A DNA stretch of 64,000 bases from Streptomyces sp. PCS3-D2 (GCF_000612545.2 NZ_CP097800.1:3883001-3947000); one strand, 5' to 3'; positions 48,848 through 58,500 are shown, counted from the first letter of the stretch. Numbers and translations: made by a program. Notes: a model not told the origin generated them from the sequence alone.

Positions 48848-50647
48848 TCACAGCCGGGGCTCCAGCCGTGCGATGCGCCGCAGGGTGCGCGGGGCGAAGC
48901 GGGACATCCACAGGGCGCCCTTCGACTCGGGTGTGACCGGCACGACCGCCTCGTTGCGGACCACGGCCCCCAGGATCGCCTCGGCGACCTTCTCCGGTGG
49001 GAAGTTGCGCAGGCCGTAGAGCCGCGAGGAGCGTTCCTGGCGGCGCTTCTCCTCGGCCTCGTCCACCCCGGCGAAGCGCGAGGTGGCGGTGATGTTGGTG
49101 TTGACGATGCCGGGGCAGATCGCGGAGACGCCGATGGACTTCGGGGCGAGCTCCGCGCGCAGGCACTCCGACAGCATCAGCACCGCGGCCTTCGAGGTGC
49201 TGTAGGCGGGCAGGGTGCGGGAGGGCAGATAGGCAGCGGCCGAGGCGGTGTTGACGATGTGCCCGCCCTGACCGCGCTCCGCCATCTGCTTCCCGAAGAT
49301 CCGGCACCCGTGGATGACCCCCCACAGGTTGACGTCCAGGACCTTCTTCCAGTCCTCGGCCGTGGTGTCGAGGAAGGCCCCGGACAGGCCGATCCCGGCG
49401 TTGTTGACCAGGACGTCGACGATTCCGTACTCGGCGGCGACCTTCGCCGCCAGCTTCTCCATCGCCTGCTCGTCGCCGACGTCCACACACTCCGCCCAGG
49501 CGTCGGAGGCACCGACGAGGCGGGCCATGTCGGCCGTGCGTGCCGCGCCCTCCGCGTCCCGGTCCACCGCCACCACGCGTGCTCCCGCCTCGGCGAAGGC
49601 GAAGGCGGTGGCCCGGCCGATGCCGCTGGCCGCTCCGGTGACCAGGACCAACTGGCCGCCGAAGCGGTCGGCGTACCGGGCCGGAGCCCTCCGCTCGGGT
49701 GCCCGCGCGGCCGGCTCCTCCCGGGCCGTGACGAACTCCGCGATCCAGGAGGCCAGTTGGTCGGGCCTGGTCCGCGGAATCCAGTGCTTGGCGGGCAGGG
49801 TCCGCCGCAGCAGGTCCGGTGCCCAGCGCTCCAGGCCGTCGTAGAGCCGCTCGGACAGGAACGCGTCCCCGGTCGGGGTGATCAGCTGGACCGGTACGTG
49901 GGCGTAGGCGTCCGAGCGCGGCCGGCGCAGCCTCGGGCGCACGTTGTCGCGGTAGAGCCAGGCACCGTGCGCCGCGTCCGAGGACAACGAGGCCGTCGGG
50001 TAGGAGCCGGCCGGGACCTTCTCGACGCGCTGCAGCATCCCGGGCCACCTCTTGCCGAGCGGCCCGCGCCAGGCGAGCTCCGGCAGCACGGGCGTGTGCA
50101 GCAGGTAGACGTACCAGGACTTGGCGCCCTGCCCGAGGAGCTGCGCCGCCGCCCGTGGAGTCGGCCGCGACATGCGCTTCTTGATCCAGTGTCCGAAGTG
50201 GTCCAGGGAGGGACCCGACATCGAGGTGAAGGAGGCGATCCGCCCCTCCGTACGGCCGACCGTCGCGAACTCCCAGCCCTGCACCGAACCCCAGTCGTGG
50301 CCGACGAGGTGCACCGGCCGGTCCGGACTGACCGCGTCCGCCACCGCCAGGAAGTCGTCGGTCAGCTTCTCCAGGGTGAAGCCCCCGCGCAGCGGCTGCG
50401 GCGCGGTGGAGCGGCCATGGCCGCGTACGTCGTAGAGCACGACGTGGAAGCGGGTCGCGAGCCGCTCGGCGACCTCGGTCCAGACCTCCTTGCTGTCCGG
50501 GTAGCCGTGCACCAGCAGCACGGTCGGGCGGCCCTTCTCGCCGAGTTCGACCACGCACAGTTCGACCCCGCCGCTGCGCACCCAGCGCTCCCGCGCACGC
50601 GGGAGCTCCCCCGCTCCTGTTCGGCTCACGCCGCTCATGCCGCTCAT
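48848..50647 (-). CDS. alpha/beta-hydrolase + short-chain dehydrogenase fusion, EphD-like
   Basis: A 599-residue bifunctional protein. Residues about 25-300 are an alpha/beta-hydrolase with VLLVHGYPDSKEVW (oxyanion region) and VGHDWGSVQG, whose Asp is the nucleophile as in epoxide hydrolases and haloalkane dehalogenases. Residues about 320-590 are a short-chain dehydrogenase with TGAASGIGRA (NAD(P) site), NNAG and the catalytic YSTSK. The same fusion occurs in mycobacterial EphD, implicated in mycolic-acid epoxide metabolism; streptomycetes make no mycolates, so the substrate here must differ. The ATG start overlaps the stop of the M24-peptidase gene by four bases (ATGA). Confidence 0.9.
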   Translation of the reverse strand: MSGMSGVSRTGAGELPRARERWVRSGGVELCVVELGEKGRPTVLLVHGYPDSKEVWTEVAERLATRFHVVLYDVRGHGRSTAPQPLRGGFTLEKLTDDFLAVADAVSPDRPVHLVGHDWGSVQGWEFATVGRTEGRIASFTSMSGPSLDHFGHWIKKRMSRPTPRAAAQLLGQGAKSWYVYLLHTPVLPELAWRGPLGKRWPGMLQRVEKVPAGSYPTASLSSDAAHGAWLYRDNVRPRLRRPRSDAYAHVPVQLITPTGDAFLSERLYDGLERWAPDLLRRTLPAKHWIPRTRPDQLASWIAEFVTAREEPAARAPERRAPARYADRFGGQLVLVTGAASGIGRATAFAFAEAGARVVAVDRDAEGAARTADMARLVGASDAWAECVDVGDEQAMEKLAAKVAAEYGIVDVLVNNAGIGLSGAFLDTTAEDWKKVLDVNLWGVIHGCRIFGKQMAERGQGGHIVNTASAAAYLPSRTLPAYSTSKAAVLMLSECLRAELAPKSIGVSAICPGIVNTNITATSRFAGVDEAEEKRRQERSSRLYGLRNFPPEKVAEAILGAVVRNEAVVPVTPESKGALWMSRFAPRTLRRIARLEPRL

Positions 50648-51516
50648 GCTGCCTTCTCCTCCTCGGCCCAGCGCCGCACGTGCGGCAGATCGTCGTCGAG
50701 CCAGAACGCGCTCTCCTGCGGGTCCCGCGAGTCGGTGACCACGAGGATCTCCTCGAACTTCGCGCCGGTGCCCCGGAAGCCCAGGTGCGGTTCCACCGCC
50801 CACAGGCCGGGCTGCGGCGGATGGTCGGAGAAGCGGTAGGGGCTCCATAGCGGGGACCAGCCCTCACGGTGTCCGTGCAGCGCATCACCGGCCAGTCCCT
50901 TGAGGGACTGGGCGCCGAACCCGAACAGCGTTGGCGACCAGCGCCGCTGCTCGACCCGGTCGATCTTGTGGGCGATCACGCCGAAGGGGTAGGCGCGGTG
51001 GCGGTTGGCGTACCCCTGCCGGTTCATCAGCCGCTCGACGTCCTCGTAGATCTCCCGCAGGGAGCGGCGCTCGCGCACCTGCTCCAGGATGAGCGCCCGG
51101 TGCGCCCGCAGATCGGACATGAGCCGGTCCTGCACCGGATTGAGGCCGAGGCTGCCCGAGTATCCGATGTCCGCCGAGAAGCCCTTGTGGACCGGCGCCA
51201 TGTCGAGGATGAACGGCATGCCCGGCTCCAGCCGCCGGTTCGTCGGGAAGAACTGCAGCGGGATCCGGAAGCCGGCGAAGGCGGTACGGTCCCCGAACCA
51301 GGCGAACGGCAGGTGGAACCAGTCCCGTACCCCGCGGTCGCGCAGCCACTCGCGCTGCATGCGCGCGGCCTCGCGCTCGGTCACTCCGGGCCGCAGCTGG
51401 GCCGCGACGGCCTCGGCGCACGCGTAGGCGAGGCGCTGCACCTCCCTGAACCCGCTCAGGTCGGCGGAGAGCCCTCCGGAGTGCCGCGCGGTGCGTTGCC
51501 TGGTGTCCCCAGCCAT
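50644..51516 (-). CDS. M24-family metallopeptidase (Xaa-Pro aminopeptidase type)
   Basis: A 290-residue pita-bread protein. The five metal ligands of M24 peptidases are visible in order: Asp in FILDMAPVH, Asp in SADIGYSG, His in LHGHREGW, Glu in AVEPHLG and Glu in FEEILVV. Both metals and the fold are therefore intact, and an N-terminal dipeptide-cleaving activity is plausible. Related M24 proteins include non-peptidase creatinases. The ATG at 51516 is preferred, as the domain begins shortly after it. It is translationally coupled to the EphD-like gene, so both may act on one substrate pathway. Confidence 0.86.
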   Translation of the reverse strand: MAGDTRQRTARHSGGLSADLSGFREVQRLAYACAEAVAAQLRPGVTEREAARMQREWLRDRGVRDWFHLPFAWFGDRTAFAGFRIPLQFFPTNRRLEPGMPFILDMAPVHKGFSADIGYSGSLGLNPVQDRLMSDLRAHRALILEQVRERRSLREIYEDVERLMNRQGYANRHRAYPFGVIAHKIDRVEQRRWSPTLFGFGAQSLKGLAGDALHGHREGWSPLWSPYRFSDHPPQPGLWAVEPHLGFRGTGAKFEEILVVTDSRDPQESAFWLDDDLPHVRRWAEEEKAA

Positions 51517-51610
51517 GTCAGCCCGTCCATCCGTGTAGCCGTATGCCCGTAAGTTGACACTGATGAATGTGACAATGCCCGGAGATCGCGTCAAGGGGCG
51601 TGCACGGACC

Positions 51611-51619
51611 TGTGGACAA
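51611..51619 (-). other. single DnaA box
   Basis: TGTGGACAA, the exact complement of the Streptomyces box TTGTCCACA. It lies in the gap between the M24 gene (-) and the ABC operon (+), and a partial box (TTGTCC) follows at 51622. Confidence 0.6.
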
Positions 51620-51731
51620 AGTTGTCCGGTCCATATCAACCTCCCGTACGGGCGTGTACGCCTGAAGGCGGAGACGGGATCCAGCTCCAGGTCTGACGCC
51701 TTACGACAGCCCCGCCACTAACGTCGGATCC

Positions 51732-52721
51732 GTGACTGTCATCGCGACTGAAAGCCTGAGCAAGCGGTACCCCCGAGTGACCGCCCTCGACCGGCTCTCC
51801 CTGGACATCGGCCCCGGCGTGACCGGGCTCGTGGGCGCCAACGGAGCCGGCAAGTCCACGCTGATCAAGATCCTGCTGGGACTGTCCCCCGCCACCGAGG
51901 GCAGCGCCACCGTGCTCGGCCTCGACGTCAATACGCATGGCAGCGCCATACGTGAACGCGTCGGGTACATGCCCGAGCACGACTGCCTGCCACCCGACGT
52001 CTCGGCCACCGAGTTCGTCGTCCACATGGCGCGCATGTCCGGCCTGCCGCCGACCGCGGCTCGCGAGCGCACCGCCGACACCCTGCGCCACGTCGGACTG
52101 TACGAGGAGCGGTACCGCCCCATCGGCGGCTACTCCACCGGCATGAAGCAGCGCGTCAAGCTCGCCCAGGCTCTCGTCCACGACCCCCAGCTGGTCCTCC
52201 TCGACGAGCCGACCAACGGCCTGGACCCGGTCGGCCGCGACGAGATGCTCGGCCTGATCCGCCGGGTCTACACCGACTTCGGCATCTCCGTCCTGGTCAC
52301 CTCCCACCTCCTCGGCGAGCTGGAGAGGACCTGCGACCACGTCGTGGTCGTCGACGGGGGCACACTGCTGCGCTCCAGCTCCACCAGCGACTTCACCCAG
52401 ACCACCACGACCCTCGCGGTCGAGGTCACCGACTCCGACCTCCACCCGGACGGCACCACCGCCCTGCGCAAGGCGCTGACCGAGGCGGGCCTGACCCTGC
52501 ACGCCGGCGCGGAGCAGGGTCTGCCCGGGGCCGGCCACATCCTCCTCGTCGAGGCCACCGGCGAGCAGACCTACGACACCATCCGCGACACCGTCGCCGA
52601 GCTGGGCGTCGGCCTGGTCCGCATGGAACAGCGCCGCCACCACATCGCGGAGGTCTTCCGCGACAACGACCAGCCCGTGTACACCGCTCAGCAGAAGGGA
52701 GCCGGTTCCGATGGCGCCTGA
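51732..52721 (+). CDS. ABC transporter ATP-binding protein
   Basis: A 329-residue ATPase with Walker A GANGAGKST (near 38), signature STGMKQRVKLAQAL (near 138) and Walker B LVLLDEPTNGLDP (near 157), plus a C-terminal domain of about 90 residues, as in CcmA/NatA-type exporters. It energises the permease encoded next. The mRNA looks leaderless: TAACGT at 51719-51724 is the -10 element and the GTG at 51732 starts the gene without a ribosome site. It is the first of four genes making two ATPase/permease pairs. The substrate is unknown. Confidence 0.92.
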   Translation: MTVIATESLSKRYPRVTALDRLSLDIGPGVTGLVGANGAGKSTLIKILLGLSPATEGSATVLGLDVNTHGSAIRERVGYMPEHDCLPPDVSATEFVVHMARMSGLPPTAARERTADTLRHVGLYEERYRPIGGYSTGMKQRVKLAQALVHDPQLVLLDEPTNGLDPVGRDEMLGLIRRVYTDFGISVLVTSHLLGELERTCDHVVVVDGGTLLRSSSTSDFTQTTTTLAVEVTDSDLHPDGTTALRKALTEAGLTLHAGAEQGLPGAGHILLVEATGEQTYDTIRDTVAELGVGLVRMEQRRHHIAEVFRDNDQPVYTAQQKGAGSDGA

Positions 52722-53598
52722 GACGTCGACGCAGATCCACAACATCGGCTACCGGTCCTACGACGGACCCCGGCTCGGCCGCGCCTACGCCCGCACGTCG
52801 CTGTTCTCGCAGTCCCTGCGCGGCGCCTACGGCCTCGGCCGGTCCGCCAAGTCCAAGGTTCTCCCGATGCTGCTCTTCGCGGTGATGTGCGTCCCCGCGC
52901 TGATCATCGTCGCGGTGGCCATCGCGGTGCCCGGCTCCACCGACCTGCCGATCAAGTACACGACGTACGCCCTGACCACGCAGGTGGTCATCGGCCTCTA
53001 CCTCGCCTCCCAGGCGCCGCAGTCCGTCTCGCGCGACCTGCGCTTCAAGACGGTCCCGCTCTACTTCTCGCGGCCCATCGAGCGCGTCGACTACGTCGTG
53101 GCCAAGTACGCGGCCATGGCCTCGGCCATGTTCATCCTCACCGCGACGCCACTGCTGATCATGTGGATCGGCGCGCTGCTGGCGAAGTTCGATTTCACCG
53201 ACCAGACCAAGGGATTCGGGCAAGGACTCGTGTCGGTTCTGCTGCTGTCGCTGCTCTTCTCCGGGATCGGCCTGGTGATGGCCGCGCTCACCCCACGCCG
53301 CGGTTTCGGTGTCGCAGCGATCATCGCGGTGCTCCTGATCCCCTACGGTGCGGTCACCGCGGTGCAGGGCATCGCTTACAGCACCGGGAACACGGCAGCC
53401 ATCGACTGGCTGGGCCTGTTCTCACCGATCACCCTGGTCGACGGCGTGCAGACCGCGTTCCTCGGCGCCAGCTCCGCCTTCCCCGGCGGTGAGGGCCCCT
53501 CGGCCGGCATCGGCTTCGTCTACCTGCTCGTCGCCCTCGGCCTGATCGCCGGCTCCTATGCCGCCCTGATGGCCCGCTACCGGAAGGCCGGGCTGTGA
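52711..53598 (+). CDS. ABC transporter permease
   Basis: A 295-residue membrane protein with six spans (for example LLFAVMCVPALIIVAVAIAV, VLLLSLLFSGIGLVMAAL), of the ABC-2 type that pairs with NatA-like ATPases. It begins MAPETSTQIHNIGYRSYDGP. It overlaps the ATPase gene by 11 bp and the next ATPase gene by 4 bp, so the genes are translationally linked. The substrate is unknown; efflux is more likely than uptake because no binding protein is present. Confidence 0.87.
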   Translation: MAPETSTQIHNIGYRSYDGPRLGRAYARTSLFSQSLRGAYGLGRSAKSKVLPMLLFAVMCVPALIIVAVAIAVPGSTDLPIKYTTYALTTQVVIGLYLASQAPQSVSRDLRFKTVPLYFSRPIERVDYVVAKYAAMASAMFILTATPLLIMWIGALLAKFDFTDQTKGFGQGLVSVLLLSLLFSGIGLVMAALTPRRGFGVAAIIAVLLIPYGAVTAVQGIAYSTGNTAAIDWLGLFSPITLVDGVQTAFLGASSAFPGGEGPSAGIGFVYLLVALGLIAGSYAALMARYRKAGL

Positions 53599-54506
53599 CC
53601 ACCATCGACATCGACCACACCTCCCGCTGGTTCGGGAACGTCGTCGCCGTCAACGACGTGACCATGCGCGTCGGCCCCGGCGTCACGGGACTGCTGGGCC
53701 CCAACGGCGCGGGCAAGTCCACGCTCATCAACATGATGGGCGGCTTCCTCGCCCCCTCCACGGGCACCGTCACCCTCGACGGCGCCCCGATCTGGCGCAA
53801 CGAACAGATCTACCGGCAGGTGGGCGTCGTCCCCGAGCGCGAGGCGATGTACGACTTCCTCACCGGCCGTGAGTTCGTCGTGGCCAACGCCGAGCTCCAC
53901 GGCCTCGACGACGCGGCGGCGCAGCGCGCGCTCGCCACCGTCGAGATGGAGTACGCGCAGGACCGCAAGATCTCCACCTACTCCAAGGGCATGCGCCAGC
54001 GCGTGAAGATGGCGTCCGCTCTCGTCCACGACCCGTCCGTGCTGCTCCTGGACGAGCCGTTCAACGGCATGGACCCGCGTCAGCGGATGCAGCTGATGGA
54101 CCTGCTGCGGCGCATGGGCGACGAAGGACGCACCGTTCTGTTCTCCTCCCACATCCTGGAGGAGGTCGAGCAGCTCGCTTCGCACATCGAGGTGGTCGTG
54201 GCCGGACGGCACGCCGCCTCCGGCGACTTCCGCAAGATCCGCCGCCTGATGACGGACCGCCCGCACCGCTACCTCGTCCGCTCCTCCGACGACCGGTCCC
54301 TCGCCGCGGCCCTGATCGCCGATCCCTCCACGGCCGGCATCGAGGTCGACCTGAAGGAGGGCGCGCTGCGCATCCAGGCCGTCGACTTCGGCCGGTTCAC
54401 CGAGCTGCTGCCCCAGGTGGCCCGACAGCACGGCATTCGGCTGCTGACGGTCTCGCCCTCGGACGAGTCCCTCGAGTCGGTCTTCTCCTACCTCGTCACG
54501 GCCTGA
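53595..54506 (+). CDS. ABC transporter ATP-binding protein (second pair)
   Basis: A 303-residue ATPase paralogous to the one at 51732: Walker A GPNGAGKST (near 36), signature YSKGMRQRVKMASAL (near 133) and Walker B LLLDEPFNGMDP (near 153). The GTG at 53595 is inside the end of the preceding permease gene (GTGA overlap). It drives the permease encoded 15 bp downstream. The duplication of the ATPase/permease pair suggests either a heteromeric exporter or two related exporters. Confidence 0.92.
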   Translation: MTTIDIDHTSRWFGNVVAVNDVTMRVGPGVTGLLGPNGAGKSTLINMMGGFLAPSTGTVTLDGAPIWRNEQIYRQVGVVPEREAMYDFLTGREFVVANAELHGLDDAAAQRALATVEMEYAQDRKISTYSKGMRQRVKMASALVHDPSVLLLDEPFNGMDPRQRMQLMDLLRRMGDEGRTVLFSSHILEEVEQLASHIEVVVAGRHAASGDFRKIRRLMTDRPHRYLVRSSDDRSLAAALIADPSTAGIEVDLKEGALRIQAVDFGRFTELLPQVARQHGIRLLTVSPSDESLESVFSYLVTA

Positions 54507-54521
54507 AAGGAGCTGGCACCC

Positions 54522-55241
54522 ATGTACGACCCCACCGTTGCCCGGCTCACCTACCGGGCCCTGCTCGGTCGGCGCCGCGCGCTGATCCTCTTCGCCCTTC
54601 CCGCCCTGCTGATCGTCATCTCCATCGCCGTCCGCGCCTTCACGGGGCTGGACGACAAGGTCGCAGCTGACCTGCTCGGGGGTTTCGCCCTCGCCACCAT
54701 GGTCCCGCTGATCGGGGTGATCGCCGGTACCGGCGCCATCGGTCCCGAGATCGACGACGGTTCCATCGTCTACCTGCTGGCCAAGCCGGTGAAGCGCCCG
54801 ACGATCATCATGACCAAGCTGATCGTGGCGATCGCCGTCACCATGGCCTTCTCCGCGATCCCCACCCTGATCGCCGGCTTCATCCTCAACGGCAATGGCC
54901 AGCAGATCGCCGTGGCCTACACGATCGCCGCACTCGTCGCCTCGATCGCCTACAGCGCTCTGTTCCTGCTGCTGGGCACCGTCAGCCGGCACGCCGTCGT
55001 CTTCGGCCTGGTCTACGCCCTGATCTGGGAGTCGCTCTTCGGCAGCCTGGTCGAGGGTGCCAAAACCCTCAGCGTCCAGCAGTGGGCCCTGGCGCTCGCC
55101 GAGAAGGTCGCCGGTGAGGGCTATGTCGACGCCACCGTGGGCCTGCCCACCGCCTCGGTCCTGCTCGTCGCGGTCACCGTCGGAGCCACCGTCTACGCAG
55201 GCCAGAAGCTGCGCCGCCTCACACTGGCCGGCGAGGAGTAG
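54522..55241 (+). CDS. ABC transporter permease (second pair)
   Basis: A 239-residue membrane protein with six spans (ALILFALPALLIVISIAVRA, TMVPLIGVIAGTGAIG, AALVASIAYSALFLLLG, SVLLVAVTVGATVYAG), ABC-2 type. It follows the second ATPase by 15 bp with GAAAGGAG. It is smaller than the first permease, so the pairs are not identical copies. It closes the operon before a strong terminator. Confidence 0.86.
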   Translation: MYDPTVARLTYRALLGRRRALILFALPALLIVISIAVRAFTGLDDKVAADLLGGFALATMVPLIGVIAGTGAIGPEIDDGSIVYLLAKPVKRPTIIMTKLIVAIAVTMAFSAIPTLIAGFILNGNGQQIAVAYTIAALVASIAYSALFLLLGTVSRHAVVFGLVYALIWESLFGSLVEGAKTLSVQQWALALAEKVAGEGYVDATVGLPTASVLLVAVTVGATVYAGQKLRRLTLAGEE

Positions 55242-55266
55242 GCCCTGCCGCAGTACTCGCCCGACT

Positions 55267-55300
55267 GTGCCCCGCCCGGCCCACCGGCCGGGCGGGGCAC
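55267..55300. terminator. terminator of the ABC operon
   Basis: GTGCCCCGCCCGGCC (55267-55281) pairs perfectly with GGCCGGGCGGGGCAC (55286-55300) across the loop CACC. Confidence 0.9.
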
Positions 55301-55324
55301 CGTTTCGAGGGCCATCATCGGTGC

Positions 55325-55975
55325 ATGATCGAGCGCACCGACCCGGAGCCGTCCAGGCCCCTGCGGTCCTGGATACGTTCCTCGCCCGGAACGCACATCT
55401 GGCTGCTGATCATCGCCGTGACCAGCGTCATCGTCGCGATCGTGCCGGACCAGACGGAACGCGTCCTGCTGCACCGAAACAGCAGCAACATCCACCAGCT
55501 CGTCCAGTACCCCGTGCGCGCCCTCCTCAGTAGCGCGTTCTGGATCGAGAACCCGGCTTCCCTGGCTCTCTACGCCGCGCTCTTCGAGGTCTTCCACGCA
55601 CCCGTCGAACGCTGGCTCGGCACCCTGCGCTGGCTCGTCATCGTGGCCACCGCCCATGTCGTCGCCACGCTGATCAGCCAGAGGGTCCTGTTGACGGCCA
55701 TCCAGGACCACCGGGCCCCGCGCAGCATGGCTCACGTCGTCGACATCGGCGTCAGTTATGGCCTCGCGGCCTCGATAGGTGTCCTCACCTACCGGCTCCC
55801 CGGCCCATGGAGATGGCTTTACCTGGTCGGAGTGCTCGCCTTCTTCGGGATCCCGCTCGTCACCGGAGGCACCTTCACCGACCTGGGCCATGCCATAGCG
55901 CTCGCCGTCGGACTGCTGTCCTGGCCGCTCACCCGCCACGTCGTTCCAGATGAAACACCGCCACGTTTCACGTGA
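55325..55975 (+). CDS. rhomboid-like membrane protein
   Basis: A 216-residue protein with six membrane spans, resembling the actinobacterial rhomboid-like family. The rhomboid-type GxSxG and catalytic His are suggested by DIGVSYGLAASIG (near 142) and DLGHAIALAVGLL (near 190). The spacing fits, but GVSYG is a loose match, so proteolytic activity is doubtful. The mRNA appears to start just upstream of the ATG at 55325. The last codons and the stop TGA (55973-55975) lie inside a parS site (55965-55978), so the ParB site forms the end of the coding sequence. Confidence 0.72.
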   Translation: MIERTDPEPSRPLRSWIRSSPGTHIWLLIIAVTSVIVAIVPDQTERVLLHRNSSNIHQLVQYPVRALLSSAFWIENPASLALYAALFEVFHAPVERWLGTLRWLVIVATAHVVATLISQRVLLTAIQDHRAPRSMAHVVDIGVSYGLAASIGVLTYRLPGPWRWLYLVGVLAFFGIPLVTGGTFTDLGHAIALAVGLLSWPLTRHVVPDETPPRFT

Positions 55976-55978
55976 AAC
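55965..55978. other. parS site (ParB binding) across a stop codon
   Basis: Perfect GTTTCACGTGAAAC, whose TGA ends the rhomboid-like gene (CGT TTC ACG TGA). Confidence 0.95.
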
Positions 55979-56134
55979 GTGGCGGGTCGGCCTCCGTTTT
56001 CGCGGGGCATTGCCCCGGGTCCACCCACTGGCCGTCGCCTATGGGCGGCGCCGTCGGATTCACGGCTGATGCGCGGAAATTCGCTGGTACGGGGCTTCGG
56101 GCCGGGGCAGAGTAAGGAGTGCGGGGAGCAACAA

Positions 56135-56194
56135 GAAAGGTCCGGGGCGGCCACTTCGAGCGCGCCTTCCGGCGCGGGCCACCCCGGACCTTTC
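56135..56194. terminator. bidirectional terminator before the HAD gene end
   Basis: GAAAGGTCCGGGG (56135-56147) pairs perfectly with CCCCGGACCTTTC (56182-56194), enclosing further GC-rich pairing. It lies between the converging rhomboid-like and HAD genes. The 156 bp before it show nothing else. Confidence 0.8.
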
Positions 56195-56208
56195 GTAGGT
56201 CCTGCGCG

Positions 56209-57021
56209 TTATCCGGCGCCCAGCAGACGCTCCAGCACCACGGCGATCCCGTCCTCCTCGTTGGAGGTCGTCACCGCGTCGGCCACCGCCTTGAGTTCCG
56301 GGTGGGCGTTGGCCATGGCCACCCCGTGGGCGGCCCAGCCGAACATCGGGATGTCGTTCGGCATGTCGCCGAAGGCGATCGTCTCCGTCGCCTTCACCCC
56401 GAGCCGGCGCGCGGCCAGGGACAGGCCGGTGGCCTTCGTCAGGCCCAGCGGCAGTATCTCGACGATGCCGGGCCCCGCCATGACAACGTCGACGAGGCTT
56501 CCCACGGCCTCCCGGGCCACCTTGACGAGCTGGTCGTCGTCCAGCTCCGGGTGCTGGATGTAGAGCTTGTTGAGCGGAGCCGTCCACATGGCTGCGGTGT
56601 CCTCCAGGTAGAGGGCCGGGAGCCCCTCTTGTACCTGGTAGCCGGGCCCGAACAGGACCTTGCCGTCCACCCCGTCGCGGCTGGCTGCCAGGGCCAGCGG
56701 GCCGACCTCAGCCTCCAGCTTCGACAGCGCCAGCCCGGCCAGCTGCCGGTCCAGCGTCACCGAGGTCATGAGCCGGTGCGAACCCGCGTCGTAGACCTGG
56801 GCGCCCTGTCCGCAGACGGCGATCCCCTCGTAGCCGAGGTCGTCCAGTACGTGACGGGTCCAGGGCACCGAACGGCCGGTCACGATGATGTGTGCCGCGC
56901 CCGCCGCGGTGGCCGCGGCGAGCGCTTCACGGGTGCGTTCCGAGACGGTGTCGTCGCCACGCAGCAGCGTGCCGTCGAGGTCGGTCGCGACGAGCTTGTA
57001 GGGGAACGGGGCCGGGCTCAC
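56209..57021 (-). CDS. Cof-type HAD-IIB phosphatase, coupled to serS
   Basis: A 270-residue HAD with motif [16 protein letters not shown] (residues 10-24), motif II Thr in HIIVTGR and motif [15 protein letters not shown] near residue 215, a paralogue of the one at 38910. It probably acts on a small phosphorylated metabolite. The GTG at 57021 overlaps the serS stop (GTGA), giving translational coupling to seryl-tRNA synthetase; a functional link to serine or seryl metabolism is only suggested. Confidence 0.9.
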   Translation of the reverse strand: MSPAPFPYKLVATDLDGTLLRGDDTVSERTREALAAATAAGAAHIIVTGRSVPWTRHVLDDLGYEGIAVCGQGAQVYDAGSHRLMTSVTLDRQLAGLALSKLEAEVGPLALAASRDGVDGKVLFGPGYQVQEGLPALYLEDTAAMWTAPLNKLYIQHPELDDDQLVKVAREAVGSLVDVVMAGPGIVEILPLGLTKATGLSLAARRLGVKATETIAFGDMPNDIPMFGWAAHGVAMANAHPELKAVADAVTTSNEEDGIAVVLERLLGAG

Positions 57022-58295
57022 TTGTTGATCGGCTCCAGGACCTCGCGGCCGCCGAGGTACGGGCGGAGCGCCTCAGGAACCCGAACGGATCCGTCGGCCA
57101 GCTGGTGGTTCTCCAGGATCGCCACGATCGTGCGCGGAACCGCGCACAGGGTGCCGTTCAGCGTGGACAGTGGCTGGGTCTTCTTGCCGTCGCGGTAGCG
57201 GATCGACAGGCGGCGGGCCTGGAAGCTGTCACAGTTCGATGCGGAGGTCAGCTCGCGGTACTTGCCCTGGGTCGGGATCCATGCCTCGCAGTCGAACTTG
57301 CGCGAGGCGGAGGCGCCCAGGTCGCCGGTGGCGACGTCGATCACCTGGAACGGCAGCTCCAGGCTCGTCAGCCACTGCTTCTCCCACTCCAGGAGCCGCT
57401 GGTGCTCGGCCTCGGCGTCCTCCGGCGCGACGTACGAGAACATCTCGACCTTGTCGAACTGGTGGACGCGGAAGATGCCTCGGGTGTCCTTGCCGTAGGT
57501 GCCGGCCTCACGGCGGAAGCAGGGGGAGAAGCCGGCGTACCGCAGCGGCAGCTGGTCGCCCTCGATGATCTCGTCCATGTGGTACGCGGCCAGCGGGACC
57601 TCGGAAGTGCCGACCAGGTAGTAGTCGTCCTTCTCCAGGTGGTAGACGTTCTCCGCGGCCTGGCCGAGGAAACCAGTGCCCTCCATGGCGCGCGGGCGGA
57701 CCAGCGCCGGGGTCAGCATCGGGATGAAACCGGCCTCGGTGGCCTGGGCGATCGCGGCGTTGACCAGCGCCAGCTCCAGCAGGGCTCCCACACCGGTCAG
57801 GTAGTAGAAGCGCGAGCCCGAGACCTTCGCACCGCGCTCGACGTCGATGGCGCCCAGCAGTTCGCCGAGTTCCAGGTGGTCCTTGGGCTCGAAGCCCTCG
57901 GCGGCGAAGTCGCGGATGGTGCCGTGCGTCTCCAGGACGGTGAAGTCCTCTTCGCCGCCGACGGGTACGTCCTCGTGGACGATGTTGCCGAGCTGGAGGA
58001 GAAGGCGCTTCGCGGCTTCGTCGGCCTCGTTCTGCTCGGCCTCGGCGGCCTTGACGTCCTGCTTGAGCTGTTCGGCCTTCTTCAGCAGCTCCGCCCGCTC
58101 CTCCGGGGAGGCCTTCGGGATGAGCTTGCCGAGCGACTTCTGCTCGTTGCGCAGTTCGTCGAAGCGCATGCCGGAGGACCTGCGGCGCTCGTCCGCGGAG
58201 AGCAGGGCGTCGACGAGGTCGACGTCCTCTCCACGAGCGCGCTGCGAGGCGCGGACACGGTCGGGGTCTTCACGGAGCAGCCGGAGGTCAATCAC
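57018..58295 (-). CDS. serS: seryl-tRNA synthetase
   Basis: A 425-residue class II synthetase that charges tRNA-Ser. The long N-terminal antiparallel coiled coil (residues about 30-105; [19 protein letters not shown] and similar) holds the variable arm of tRNA-Ser. The core has motif 2 in [22 protein letters not shown] (with breaks, near 260) and motif 3 in [18 protein letters not shown] near 385. Normal length. The gene is followed by a coupled HAD gene. The upstream gap to pheA holds a DnaA-box cluster. Confidence 0.97.
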   Translation of the reverse strand: MIDLRLLREDPDRVRASQRARGEDVDLVDALLSADERRRSSGMRFDELRNEQKSLGKLIPKASPEERAELLKKAEQLKQDVKAAEAEQNEADEAAKRLLLQLGNIVHEDVPVGGEEDFTVLETHGTIRDFAAEGFEPKDHLELGELLGAIDVERGAKVSGSRFYYLTGVGALLELALVNAAIAQATEAGFIPMLTPALVRPRAMEGTGFLGQAAENVYHLEKDDYYLVGTSEVPLAAYHMDEIIEGDQLPLRYAGFSPCFRREAGTYGKDTRGIFRVHQFDKVEMFSYVAPEDAEAEHQRLLEWEKQWLTSLELPFQVIDVATGDLGASASRKFDCEAWIPTQGKYRELTSASNCDSFQARRLSIRYRDGKKTQPLSTLNGTLCAVPRTIVAILENHQLADGSVRVPEALRPYLGGREVLEPINK

Positions 58296-58500
58296 CCCTC
58301 CAGGCTACCGGGCTGGGCTTCCTTGGATCACACCGATATCACGCTGCGTGTCGCTATGTCCTGATTGCAACGAATGGATAAGTCTTGATCGCTGACCGGA
58401 AGTGGCCCTTCTCGGGCTGTCAATAAAAGCGGCCGCATTCCCCGAAAAGGGGCAGCGTGCCGGATCCTGAGTCGTCCCTGAGCAGGGCCGGAGGTGGTTC

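Noticed and set aside
49900-50888. Extended reading frames opposite and around the EphD-like gene
   Set aside because: They lack domain similarity. The start at 50647 has a good ribosome site and a conserved overlap with the M24 gene.
58296-58500. A T-box or tRNA upstream of serS
   Set aside because: No T-box core sequence, specifier stem or cloverleaf could be made out by eye.
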